A DNA stretch of 64,000 bases from Dacryopinax spathularia (taxonomy: Eukaryota; Basidiomycota; Dacrymycetes; Dacrymycetales; Dacrymycetaceae), in contig JBBPFI010000001.1 of assembly GCA_037974965.1 (NCBI GenBank), forward strand, positions 2,480,001 through 2,544,000. The letters run 5' to 3'. Shown piece after piece: positions 1 to 10,990 of the stretch. The notes under the pieces were generated by a model. That model saw nothing but the letters and a program-made list of their open reading frames with translations. It was not told the DNA's origin and did not search any database. Each line of letters starts with the position of its first letter. The stretch's first letter is position 1. The position numbers and the translations under genes were made by a program.

Positions 1-2693
1 GATGCACAACCGCTCAATGGCGTCATGATCCGAAGCATGTCGGTCCCACCTATTATGGAACATCTTCTGGAGAGTTATGGCGGACGAGCATGCTATGGAC
101 TCCTAGACTTCTATCGCGGTTTTGAGCAGCATTTGCTCGCCCCAGAATCGCGGGATCTGACGTCCTTCCAAACGCTCATCGGGCCTCTCCGCTATACTGT
201 CGCCCCTATGGGAGCTCACAATATGCCTGGCATCATGCAGGATAATGTGAATTTCTTGTTTAGCGACGAGATTCCTCATATCACAACGCCCTTTATCGGC
301 GACCTAGGCATCAAAGGCCTACAACTTGTTACAAGACTAAAGGTGGGTACAAAACGATCTGCGAAAACAAGGGGATACACCGCTTTGTTTTCGAACACCT
401 CACAAATGTTCACCGGATCATTACCTGAGCGGAATATGCTGGAGCGACCTTTTCCAGGCCAAAGGCGGAGCTATGCTCACCCAAAATTATCCTTTTAGGC
501 CATCGATGCATGTATGAAGGGCAACACCCTGATCCAGCTAAGGTTCAAAAGACAATCGAATGGAAACTACCTTGCGAAAGTATTTCGGAGGTACGCGCGT
601 TCTTGGGGACTCTTGGTATCATGCGGATTTTCATTCGCGATTTTGCCCATATCGCTTGACCCCCAGAGAACCTCAAACAAAGGGACATCGAGTTTTGTTT
701 TGGTGATCGCAAATTGAACACGGTATGCCAACTACAGGCAGCAGCCCTCGAAGCGGAACACAACCACGTTCTGACCCCAATCGATTACAAATGTGGATGC
801 CGCGTCATCCTTGCTGTAGACTCTTCGAACATTGCGGTAGGTTTCGTACTATATCAAGAGGATGAAAAGGGACGGCGGTGTCCATGTCGATTCGGTTCAG
901 TCGCATGGAACGATAGAGAATCCAAGTACTCACAACCTAAACTCGAACTCTACGGAGTGTATCAGGCACTTTGACATTACTGTAACTGGCTGGTCGGCTT
1001 GCCCGAATTTACGCTCGAAGTGGACGCAAAATATATCAAAGGAATGCTGAACAATCCCAACGCATGCCCAACTATGGTGCTTAACCGATGGGTCTCCTGG
1101 ATTCACCTATTCCCATTCAAACTTGTACATGTACCGGCTGACCGACACGTTGCTCCGGACGGTTTATCGCGGCGGGCGCCAGCCGATATTGCCGAAATTC
1201 AGGACCGACTCCCAGACAAATTTGAAGATGATACGCTTAACCTGTCTCAGGTGTTCACACTAGAACTCGTGTCGCAGGCGCGAGTTCCGGTTCTTTTGGC
1301 CCAGCAGGACGAGACAATCGAAAAGGTTATTCGATACCTTTGGTCCTTCTGCCGGCCTCCGTGTATGCTCGACAAGGAGTTCAAGGCGTTCTTACGGTAT
1401 ACTACAAAATTCTTCCTGCGGGGCGAAGACGATTTGTATAAGAGAGACAGCAACGGAAAGCACCGGCTTTACGTTTCATATCCAGATCGATTCGAGATAT
1501 TAGAGGCAATGCATGACGACCTTGGTCACCGCAGGTTCAGGACGGTACACGCTCACATCCGGCTCCGGTATTGGTGGCCCAGTCTTACACAAGACGTTAA
1601 GTGGTTTCTCAAGACATGCAACCAATGCCAGGCGCAACAAATGAAGCATGTACACACTCCGCCAACTGCACAAATGCCACAGAACCTCTTCTATAGAGCT
1701 CACTGCAATACGATGTTCATGCCAGTATCGAGAGGGAAGCAACGGGGATATTGGTACATATTTCAAGCTTGCTGCTCTCTTACACATTATCCGGAGTTCA
1801 CGATCTCGAAAACCGAAAATGCCGAAAATATCGCTGAGTTCCTCTATAGCTCAGTGCTATGCCGCTGGGGTGCTATTGCCGAAATTGTCAGCGACAATGG
1901 TATGCCTTGGGTCCGTGCCTTAGAGCAGCTCGCGGCAAAATATAACATAACACATATCCGAATTTTGGGGTACAACTCGTGCACAAACGGAACGGTGGAA
2001 CAGAGTCATCATAATGTTTGCAAATCTATTGTCAAAGTCTGCAAAGGAAATACAGCTGACTGGCCGGCTTCAGTACCAGCTGTATGCTGGGCGGAACACA
2101 TTTCAGTGCATATGTCAACCAGGATGAGTCCGTATTATATGGCACATGGCACTCATCCTATGTTACCGATGGATATTGTTCAAGCGACCTGGTTGGTTCC
2201 ACCTCCGGAAAAGATATTCGGGCAAGCAGAACTTATAGCATATCTTGCAAGACAATTACTCAAGCGCAAGATGGATTTGAATGAGATCTGGTGTCGAATC
2301 CTGCAGGCCTGGCAAGTATCGGCTGAGCGGTTCCGCAAAAAGTTTGCAAAAATAATATCGGACGAAACATTTGAACCGGGCCGCTTGGTGTTGATTCGAA
2401 ACACTGCAAACAACGGACCAATGAGGGATAAAACACTTCCATGATATCTCGGTCTGTTCCTTGTTGTCAAACACATGCGCGGTGGAGCATATGTGGTCGC
2501 AGACCTTGACAGTACACCTTTCCGAAATTCAATCGCGGCTTTCAGGATTATTCCGTATTATGCTCGCTTGGATTTGAGGACGCACATCGACGAAATACTG
2601 CGTAAGCTTCAGGAAGCGCCATACGCGGTCAATGTGGACACGCAGGAAGAAGCAGAAGAAGACGGAGACAAAAACTACCAGGAGCATTTCTAA
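1..2693 (+). pseudogene. Decayed Ty3/gypsy pol: reverse transcriptase (partial), RNase H, integrase
   Basis: The reading frame enters mid-reverse transcriptase. The RT active-site motif reads FIGD at about 290-303 where the younger copy has FIDD, so a catalytic Asp is lost. A one-base loss soon after (near 318) breaks the frame. RNase H continues around 714-974, and the longest open piece (999-2444) holds the RNase H end, the HHCC zinc-binding region and the integrase core, with SDNG and the later Glu (TVEQS) intact. A TGA at 2442-2444 and a further open piece to 2693 show more decay, and the acidic C-terminal tail of the younger copy is missing. The N-terminal part is outside the window. It is non-functional as an enzyme source. 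Confidence 0.9.
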
Positions 2694-3934
2694 CTACGGC
2701 TCCCTCCATTTCGACCCGCTGCCACAACCCTCCGCACTCCGCTCCACTCCTTGTCAGACGCAACGCGCTCCATGTTGTCATCCTTCGGCACAACACGGAC
2801 AAGATGCGACTCGTCGAAGGACTTGCCCTCGCGAAGGATTGCATAGACCATGGCGTGGGTCTTCTTGCCGTCGATCATGTCTTGGAGGTTGCCAAGGGAG
2901 TGCAACATCATTGCAATGAGCGATGTGGTCAGTTCAACCTCGTTGCGCAAGATGTCGACCGCCTTATCTATGACAAAAGTCAATCAAAATTCTCCGAAAT
3001 GAAAATATGACACTTACAAATGGGGAGCTTGAGCGCGGCAGTGATGGGGCAGTTCTCCATCTTCGGGTTGGGCTCTGCCATAATCGCGATCTTTGCGTGT
3101 TTGCCGGAGGGGCCGGGCACCATGTCGTCAACTTTGCCAATGTCACGGTTGACGCTGATACAATGACGGCAGGCAGCTACACTCACATATTAGCGATGTT
3201 CAAAATTTGTCAAAAAGATGGAAAAGACTTACTAGCTTGGGCGAAGTTACATCTGCCACGATCGCCATGCTTGAGGCACTGGTTGCAGATCCGGCCATGA
3301 TGCAGGAGGATATCATCCGCCATCGGATCAAAACGGTAGTCACCAGAGCAGGGTTGGCCACGCTCAGAGCACTGGTTGCACTAGATTTGAGTCAGCATTC
3401 CATATAACGTGAAGGAGAAAAAAAGAAACAAAAACATACCGGGTCATTGTTGGGAAGTCCGGGAGTGCGCTAGCGGACCAAAGTTAGCTCAACATACTCT
3501 CCTACATATCACGAACATGTACCTCCTTCTTCTCCTTCTTCCCCTTCCCCTTTCCCTTTGCCTTTGGCTTTGGCTTCTCCTTGGCGGCAGTTGCGACCGA
3601 CGGAAGCGACTTGACATCCTACGAACGTGGTCAGTACGTTTTGCGATGCTTGAACAGATGCACTCACCAACTCCGGCACAATTGCGGCCGACTTGATCTT
3701 ACGGCAGCGAGAGCCCTTTGCCGTGGATGACTCCTTTTCCTATTGCACCGGTCAGAATCATTTCAAGAACACTGTAGAAAGGAAACGTACCGTGTCCGAC
3801 AGGACAATGACCAGCTCCTGCCTCATCCGCGGCTTCGGCACCTCCTTCTTCTCCTTCTTCACCTCCTTTGCCGGCTCCGGTGTCTTCATGACTGACCGCT
3901 TTGCGGTCTCGACCTTCTTCACGACGGGCGCCAG
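2694..3934 (-). pseudogene. 3' part of the antisense passenger gene of the outer element
   Basis: Minus-strand sequence matching exons 5 (end) to 11 of the passenger gene at 4801-7203, introns included. The final conserved block (IDKAVDILR... to VVPKDDNMER, about 2750-2980) and the CxxC exon (about 3240-3395) can be followed by eye. The normal stop has been lost, and the frame now runs on into the pol end. The gene is cut at 3934, inside exon 5, by the younger element and resumes at 13821. Many CpG sites of the intact copy appear as TpG or CpA here. Confidence 0.85.
3931..3934. repeat. Target-site duplication CCAG (left)
   Basis: CCAG lies directly before the LTR start TGAATAGATACTG; the same four bases follow the other LTR at 13821-13824. 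Joining the two flanks restores the interrupted passenger-gene exon. Confidence 0.85.
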
Positions 3935-4279
3935 TGAATAGATACTGTTAGGTTAGACCCAAAGCATCAAGGGATAGCGTCGATATGGCTTTTCAGTGGT
4001 GTCCCGTACGTATTTTGGAGTCGAAAAGAGTGATCTGGCGTGGGGTCAAGTCGAAGTGATAGATAGAGCTAGAAAGGGGTAGAACGGAATCGATAACGGA
4101 TGTCTGCTACACATCTCTGCTTATATACGAATCTAACTAATGAGTTCGGACTCGTCCGCCACCCTTTTCGTATCCGAAACGCAGGTTTCGGATTGCGGAT
4201 CCAGCCCAGCGCTCCTGCCCGTGCGTCCGGTCCCTATGTCGAAGTCGCGATAGTGGCCGAAATTCCGGTAAGCAGCTCA
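3935..4279 (-). repeat. 3' LTR of the younger gypsy element
   Basis: 345 bp, the same length as the LTR at 13476-13820. Read on the minus strand it begins TGAGCTGCTTACCGG and ends AGTATCTATTCA. A TATA-like TATATAA lies on the minus strand at about 4120-4127. Differences from the partner LTR are all at CpG. Confidence 0.92.
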
Positions 4280-4437
4280 TCCACGCCCCACCTTAGATCT
4301 TGACTGTCCCCAGTCAACTGGCTTGTAGGGCACCGTGTTGGGGTGGAAACGAAAGGAAGGAAAGGAGTCGAATAGAAACTGGCAAGAACGACGGAAGGAA
4401 CAAGAGGGAGAGAAAGAAGGAGCGAAAGAGGGAGAAG

Positions 4438-4468
<31 letters not shown>

Positions 4469-4800
4469 CAAAAGAGAGAACGAGATGATCGCGAACGGTT
4501 CGTACCAACGGAGATGCTGCTGGATCGTAGCGGAGTCGGGTGCGACGGATTGGCGGCAATTCGTTCCAACCGTTTTAGTCGAGTTTGAGCAGTTTTGCTA
4601 TTTCGAATGGCGACTTGTCCGAATTTCTGTCGGTCCTGGTTAGGGTCTTTGCCGAAAGAGAAGCACGTGTCGGCATCCGCATGTGGAACCAAAATTTCGA
4701 CTCATTATGTTTGTCTCTGATGCCGCCCATTTCGTTGTCTCTCTCTTTTCTCCACCTTTGTCACCACCGACACCTCGACTTTCAATTTAGTTTACTTCAA
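4280..4800. other. Element leader between 3' LTR and passenger gene: purine-rich stretch and (GA)n microsatellite
   Basis: Next to the LTR the minus strand reads TAAGGTGGGGCGTGGA (4295-4280), the position expected for a polypurine tract. At about 4384-4487 there is an imperfect GA/GAAA repeat; the outer element has the equivalent CT tract at 20059-20137. The remainder is the upstream region of the passenger gene. A 5' untranslated or promoter role for that gene is inferred from position only. Confidence 0.6.
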
Positions 4801-7203
4801 ATGTCTATGGCGCCCCGCATGCAGCCCAAAGACCGGCTTCGCAAGGCCGAAATGGAGCTCGCTGGACTTCGCGCCCAGCAGGACGAACGCGCCAAGCGTG
4901 CGGCGCGCAAGTCGACGACGCCCGCCGAGACGACTCCAAAGGCGGCGGAGGAGGAGGAGAAGGAGGAAGGAGAAGTAGGGGAAGTTGAACAGGTGCGCCC
5001 GGTATTGTTTTTCGGATAGAACTTGCTGCTGACATTTTTATAGCAGGCCGATAGTGAAGCGGAGGCAGCCGATATTGCTGCGCCCGCCGACGATCAAGGC
5101 GAAGCGGTCGCGCCGGCCGTTGAGGCTGAAGAGGCGGACGACATGGTCGTGGACAGCGCTGTCCCGGCTGAAGAAGACGTTGTGCCGACTGCAGACAACG
5201 TCGCGATCGCTGAGGACGAGCCGATGGAGGAAGTCGCACTGCCCGCGCCTGCGCCGAAGGTCACGAAGACGGTCGCTACGCCGAAGGCCGCCGAAAAGGC
5301 GAAGTCGACCTCCGTCTGGAGGTCAGCTACGCCGAAGGCTGTCGCGACGAAGGAGAAGACGCCGGCACCGGTTGCCGAACCGGCCAAAAAGATCGCGGCA
5401 AGGCCCGTCGCCGCGCCGAAGAAGATCGTGGCGGCTCCGGCCGTTATCGACTATGTCGATGCGGAGGAGTCGTTCGAGGAGGCGCTGGAGTCGGAGGAGG
5501 AGGCGATCGAGTCGGAGGAAGAGATCGCGGAGATCGTCCCGGTCGTGCAAAGCGTCCGGGAGGTCGTCCTGACCATCCCGGCCAAGCCGGAAGACAGAGC
5601 GGTGTGGGCGGCGAACGACGATAATGTTCGCGCCGTCCGTGTACGTTTTCCTTTTTCTTTTCGGTTCGTTTATGGCTGATACGGATTTGTAGCGCCATTT
5701 GATAGCTGCTCTGGCAGCGAAGAACGGTACGATCGCGGATGTGGACAAAGTCCGCGTCCGTTATTTTGGTCCTGCAACGCAGGCGGCCTGGAAGAAGGCC
5801 AAGGTACGTTTTTCGGTCATTTCGATATTCTTTTCGATGACTGACTTGCACTTTGTAGGGGGTTCCTGACTTCGCGATCGGTGTACGCGGCCCTCCCATC
5901 GAGGAGGGTGAAGATATCGCGCCGAGCCCGGCACAGGTAGGCATTTCGGTGTTTTCGGCAGGTCAGAAGGCTAACACATTGCTGTAGGTCGCGGCTAAGG
6001 CAAGAATGACAGCGCGCGATCCGGCGCCCGTCGTGAAGAAGGTCGAGACCGCAAAGCGGTCGGTCTCGAAGATGCCGGAGCCGGCGAAGGAGGTGAAGAA
6101 GGAGAAGAAGGAGGTCGCGAAACCGCGGACGAGGGAAGAGGTGGTCGTTGTCCTGTCGGACACGGTACGTTTGTTTTATGCAGTGTTCGCGGAATACTTC
6201 TGACCGGTGCGATAGGAAAAGGAGTCGGCCGCGGCAAAGGGCCCTCGCCGCCGTAAGGTCAAGTCGGCCGCGATTGTGCCGGAGTCGGTGCGTGCCTTCG
6301 AACAACCATCGCGAGACGTACTGATCCTCTACGCAGGATGTCAAGTCGCTCCTGTCGGTCGCGACTGCCGCCAAGGCGAAGCCGAAGCCGAAGGCGAAGG
6401 GGAAGGGGAAGGGAAAGGAGAAGAAGAAGGAGGTACGTGTTCACGATATGTAGGAGAGCATGTCAAGCTAACTTCGGTCCGATAGCGCTCTCCCGGACTT
6501 CCCAACGACGATCCGGTACGTGTTTTCCTTCCTACTTCACGTTATAGGGAGGACTGACGCGATTTTAGTGCAACCAGTGTTCTGAGCGGGGCCGAGCCTG
6601 CTCAGGCGGATACCGTTTCGATCCGACGGCGGACGATCTCCTTCTGCGTCGTGGGCGGATCTGCAACCAGTGCCTGAAGCATCGCGATCGCGGCGGATGT
6701 GACTTCGCCCAGGCCAGTGAGTGTTTTCGGTTTTTCGGTGTATTTCGGACGTCGTTAATCTGTGATTGTAGCGGCCCGCCGTCATCGTGTCGGTGTCAAA
6801 CGCGATATCGGCGAGGTCGACGACGCGGCGCCCGGCCCCTCCAGCAAGCGGGCGAAGGTCGCGATCCTCGCGGAGCCGAACCCGAAGACGGAAAACTGTC
6901 CCGTCGCTGCTGCGCTCCGGCTCCCCCTTCGTAAGTTCACTTTGTTTATTTCGTATATTTCGATTGACCTTTGGTATAGATAAAGCGGTCGACATCTTGC
7001 GCGACGAGGTCGAGCTGGCCGCCTCGCTCGTCGCGATGATGTCGCACTCCCTCGGCAACCTGCAGGACGCGCTCGAGGACAAGAAGACCCACGCCACGGT
7101 CTACGCGATCCTGCGCGACGGCAAGTCGTTCGACGAGTCGCGCCTCGTCCGTGTTGTCCCCAAGGACGACAACATGGAGCGCGTCGAGTCCGACGAGGAG
7201 TAA
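4801..7203 (+). CDS. Antisense passenger gene in the gypsy element: acidic/basic protein with paired CxxC zinc-type motif, 11 exons
   Basis: Exons that join in frame: 4801-4992, 5044-5640, 5693-5803, 5859-5936, 5988-6164, 6216-6287, 6337-6432, 6486-6515, 6569-6716, 6772-6930, 6980-7203, giving 627 residues. All ten introns are GT-AG, about 49-63 bp, several with donor GTACGT. The protein starts with a charged helical segment, then has a long Ala/Glu/Pro-rich acidic region, a Lys-rich basic stretch (exon 7), then C-x2-C-x6-C, 20 residues, C-x2-C-x8-C in exon 9, and a conserved helical C-terminus. The Cys spacing recalls fungal Zn2Cys6 clusters but with a longer centre; that is analogy only. 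It runs opposite to pol, so its introns are not spliced from the element's genomic RNA. It is also present, broken, in the outer copy. Function unknown; nucleic-acid binding is a guess. Confidence 0.8.
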
Positions 7204-7456
7204 GGTGGAGTCCGGGTGGGTTTCGGCAGCGGGTCGAAATGGAGGGAGCGGTAGTTAGAAATGCTCCAGGTAGTTTTTGCTGTACGATAGATAGTGCGGT
7301 GGAAAGAAACAGTGTGAAAAACCAATCGCGTGAATTTCGGTAATTTCGGATCGAAGGACTTTAGGATATTTGGCCTATGGTGTCTGGTATGCAGGCTTGC
7401 GACGTCTAAGTCTATGTTGTCTAGGTTCGAAATGGTATTTCGGATTTTTCCGGCTT
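7204..7456. other. Spacer between convergent passenger gene and pol
   Basis: No ORF supported. It lies between the stop of the passenger gene (plus) and the stop of pol (minus), so it should contain both 3' ends. Most of it is deleted in the outer copy. Confidence 0.5.
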
Positions 7457-8911
7457 TCATATGTCTGCCGCATCGTCGTCCTCTCCGTCGTCTTCGTCCT
7501 CGTCTTCTTCTTCTTCTTCTTCTTCTTCTTCTTCTTCTTCTTCTTCTTCTTCTTCTCCTTCTTCTTCTTCTTCGTCGTTCTCTGCTTCGTTGTCTTCTGC
7601 GGCTTCCCGTTCTTCTCTTGGCCGCCGTGCCTGCGGGTCCACATCGACCGCGTATGGCGCTTCCCGAAGCTTACGCAGTATTGCGTTGATGTGTGTCTTC
7701 AAATCCAAGCGAGCATAGTACGGAATAATCCTGAAGGCCGCGATGGAATTTCGAAAAGGGGTGCCGTCAAGGTCTGCGACCACATAGGCTCCACCCCGTG
7801 TACGTTTGACAACAACGAAGGGACCGAGATATCGAGGAAGGGTTTTATCTTGCATCGGTCCGTCGTTTGCAGTGTTTCGAATCAATACCAGGCGGCCCGG
7901 TTCAAACGTCTCGTCCGATATTATATTTTCGAACTTTCTGCGAAACCGCTCGGCCGATACTTGCCGAGCCTGCAGGATTCGACGCCGGATCTCATTCAAA
8001 TCCATCTCGCGTTTGAGCAATTGTCTTGCACGGTAGGCTATGAGTTCTGCTCGGCTGAATATCTTCTCCGGAGGTGGAACCAACCAGGTTGCTTGAACAA
8101 TATCCATTGGTAACGTAGGATGAGTGCCATGCGCCATGTAATATGGACTCATCCCGGTTGCCGTATGCACCGAAATGCGTTCCGCCCAGAATACGGGTGG
8201 TACCGAAGCTGGCCAGTCGGCTGTATTCCCTTTGCAGAACTTGACGATAGATTCGCAAACGTTCCGATGACTCTGTTCGACCGTCCCATTTGCGCGCGAG
8301 TTGTACCCCGAAATTCGGATATGCGTTATGTTATACTTTTCCGCGAGCTGTTCTAACGCGCGAACCCAAGGCGTACCATTGTTGCTGACGATTTCGGCAA
8401 TAGCACCCCACCGGCATAGCACGGAACTATAGAGGAACTCCGCGATATTTTCGGCATTTTCGGTTTTCGAGATCGCGAACTCCGGATAATGTGTAAGAGA
8501 GCAGCGGGCCTGAAATATGTACCGATAACCCCGTTGCTTGCCTCGCGATACTGGCATGAACATCGTGTCGCAGTGGGCTCTGTAGAAGAGGTTCTGCGGC
8601 ATTTGTGCAACCGGTGGAATGTGTACATGCTTCATTTGTTGCGCCTGGCATTGGTCGCACATCTTGAGAAACCACTTAACGTCTTGTGTAAGACTGGGCC
8701 ACCAATACCGGAGCCGGATGTGAGCGTGTACCGTCCTGAACCTGCGGTGACCAAGGTCGTCATGCATTGCCTCTAATATCTCGAATCGATCTGGATATGA
8801 AACGTAAAGCCGGTGCTTTCCGTTGCTGTCTCTCTTGTACAAATCGTCTTCGCCTCGCAGGAAGAATTTCATGGTATACCGTAAGAACGCTTTGAACTCC
8901 TTGTCGAGCAT
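7457..8911 (-). CDS. Pol, C-terminal part: integrase with acidic poly-Glu tail (separated by a frame slip)
   Basis: Open frame of 484 codons continuing pol after a frame slip in a G-run at about 9020-9029. It has the HHCC zinc region (about residues 56-95, ending CDQCQ) and the rve integrase core. The first core Asp is in AHCDTMF and the Glu in TVEQS, but the second Asp position reads SNNG instead of SDNG, the form kept in the older copy at 1-2693. The tail is a run of Glu encoded by an imperfect trinucleotide repeat (about 7497-7560). No chromodomain is obvious. In the intact family this should be one polyprotein with the upstream RT. Confidence 0.88.
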   Translation of the reverse strand: MLDKEFKAFLRYTMKFFLRGEDDLYKRDSNGKHRLYVSYPDRFEILEAMHDDLGHRRFRTVHAHIRLRYWWPSLTQDVKWFLKMCDQCQAQQMKHVHIPPVAQMPQNLFYRAHCDTMFMPVSRGKQRGYRYIFQARCSLTHYPEFAISKTENAENIAEFLYSSVLCRWGAIAEIVSNNGTPWVRALEQLAEKYNITHIRISGYNSRANGTVEQSHRNVCESIVKFCKGNTADWPASVPPVFWAERISVHTATGMSPYYMAHGTHPTLPMDIVQATWLVPPPEKIFSRAELIAYRARQLLKREMDLNEIRRRILQARQVSAERFRRKFENIISDETFEPGRLVLIRNTANDGPMQDKTLPRYLGPFVVVKRTRGGAYVVADLDGTPFRNSIAAFRIIPYYARLDLKTHINAILRKLREAPYAVDVDPQARRPREEREAAEDNEAENDEEEEEGEEEEEEEEEEEEEEEEEDEDEDDGEDDDAADI

Positions 8912-10979
8912 ACGTGGAGGCCGGCGGAAGGACCGAAGGTATCGTATAACCTTTTCGATCGTCTCGTCCTGCTTCCCGGTCTTGGCGTCACGGGGTATCT
9001 CCGCTTCTGCGTCGGGATCATCCCCCCCCCCTGGGCCAAAAGAACCGGAACTCGCGGCTGCGACGCGAGTTCTAACGTGAACACCTGAGACAGGTTAAGC
9101 GTATCATCTTCAAAATCGTCTGGGAGTCGGTCCTTAATTTTGGCAATATCGGCTGGTGGTCGGCGCGATAAACCATCCGGAGCGACATGTCGGTCAGCTG
9201 GTACGTGTACGAGTTTGAATGGGAATAGGTGAATCCAGGACACCCATCGGTTAAGCACCGTAGTTGGGCATGCGTCGGGATTGTTCAGCATTCCTTTGAT
9301 ATATTTCGCGTCCACTTCGAGCGTGAATTCGGGCAAGCCGACCAGCCAGATACGGTAATGTCGGAGGGGCTGATAAACCCCGTACAGCTGGAGCTTAGGC
9401 TGCGAGTATTTCGATTCTCTGTCGTTCCATGCGACCGAGCCAAATCGACATGGACGCCGCCGCCCCTTTTCATCCTCTTGATATAGTACGAAACCTACCG
9501 CGATATTCGAAGAGTCCACAGCAAGGATGACGCGGCGTCCACTTTTGTAATCGATCGGGGTCAAGACGTGGTTGCGTTCCGCTTCGAGGGCTGCTGCCTG
9601 GAGCTGGCGTACCGCGTTCCATTCGCGATCGCCGAAACGGAACTCTACGTCCTTTCGTTTGAGGTTCTCCAGGGGTCGAGCAATACGGGCGAAATCACGA
9701 ATGAAAATTCGCATGATACCAACAGTTCCCAAGAAGGCTCGTACCTCCGAAATGTTTTCGCAAGGTAGTTTCCATTCGATTATCTTTTGTACCTTTGCTG
9801 GATCAGGATGTCGCCCTTCGTATGAGCATCGATGGCCCAAAAGGATAATTTCGGGAGAGCATAACTCCGCCTTTGGCGCGGAGAAAGTCGCTCCAGCATG
9901 TTCCGCGCGGGTAATGATCCGGTGAACATTTGTGAGGTGTTCGAACACAAAGCGGCGTATGCCTTTGTTCTCGCGAATCGTTTCGTACCCGCCTCTAGTC
10001 TCGTAACGAGTCGTAGGTCCTTTAATGCCTAGATCGTCGATAAAGGGCGTTGTGATATGAGGAATCTCGTCGCTAAACAAGAAATTCACATTATCCTGCA
10101 TGATGCCAGGCATATTGTGAGCTCCCATAGGGGCGACAGTATAGCGGAGAGGCCCGATGAGCGTTTGGAAGGACGTCAGATCCCGCGATTCTGGGGCGAG
10201 CAAATGCTGCTCAAAACCGCGATAGAAGTCTAGGAGTCCATAACAGGCGCGTCCGCCGTAACTTTCCAGGAGATGTTCCATAATAGGTGGGACCGACGTG
10301 CTTCGGATCATGACGCCATTGAGCGGTTGTGCATCGATAACCAATCGGTGCTCCCCACTCTTTTTCGGTACAACGAACCACTTCGACCTGTACGCAGATT
10401 GGGAGGGCTCATACGTTCCGGCCTTCACCTTCTCGCGAAGCATGTCGAGGACGCTCTCGAGAATACCGGGCAGGATGGGTATATTTCGCTCCTGCCATGG
10501 AGTGTGTTCGACTGTGGGAAAAACGACTGGATCGAAGTAGTCATCACGAAAACGCCCAATTTCGGACTCTGTCCAAGAAAAAGCATTTTCGTGTTCACGA
10601 TAAATCCACGCCACCAGTTTCTCCTCTTCCGGCCAAAGGAAGTTATGTTGGTTGATGTTCAAGGCATCGAACCGTTCCTGGGTAAGTCGAAAGCCCGGGG
10701 AAAACTCGGGCGGATGTTTCGGTAAAGCCTTCATGTGCTCGAGAGGATTTGAAGGGAAACGACGTCGTATTTTTAGGTGCTCCGGGTGTGGTGCCGGAAC
10801 GGGCTTCACGCGCTCGTCGACTTTCTTGTATTTTCGGATCGCGAGCGCATATTGGATGGTATCGAAGTAATAATGTTGAGAGAAGGTTTCGCGATCGATA
10901 ATGTCTATTCGTGGAATAAGAAGGGCTAATGTCGATATCATCTGGTCGTCTCGCCGTAGGTTTGCCGGGTCCTTGACTC
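8869..10979 (-). CDS. Pol: reverse transcriptase and RNase H
   Basis: Frame open from just after the gag stop (first Met at 10941) to 8869, 690 codons from Met. It contains the RT palm with FIDD (about 10030-10050), RT thumb, and an RNase H domain (VILAVDSS..., then VDAKYIKG). The usual RNase H Glu motif reads KLQLYG here but KLELYG in the older copy. After LAQ a nine-G run moves the frame, so the last residues of this ORF are out of phase, and the true continuation is the integrase frame at 7457-8911. The 53-bp stretch around the G-run is absent in the older copy. It would be expressed by -1 frameshifting from gag. Confidence 0.9.
9020..9029 (-). other. Homopolymer G-run that breaks the pol reading frame
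   Basis: On the minus strand nine G follow LTR pol codons ending CAG. One base more, or two fewer, would keep the integrase frame open. Such runs are prone both to biological slippage and to sequencing error, so the break may be artefactual. Confidence 0.75.
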
Positions 10980-10990
10980 CTAAAAATCCT
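10980..10990 (-). promoter_or_regulatory. Probable -1 ribosomal frameshift site at the gag-pol junction
   Basis: The gag frame ends GAT TTT TAG. A one-base slip back on the run of five T reads TTA GGA GTC and enters the pol frame, which has no other nearby start except Met at 10941. Ty3/gypsy elements commonly use such frameshifts. The slip itself is inferred. Confidence 0.55.

Noticed and set aside
5054-5572. Arg-rich plus-strand ORF
   Set aside because: It is a frame-shifted reading of exon 2 of the passenger gene, whose correct frame is supported by intron junctions and by the second copy.
7370-8113. Plus-strand ORF with poly-Phe/Leu run
   Set aside because: Antisense of the poly-Glu tail and integrase of the gypsy element.
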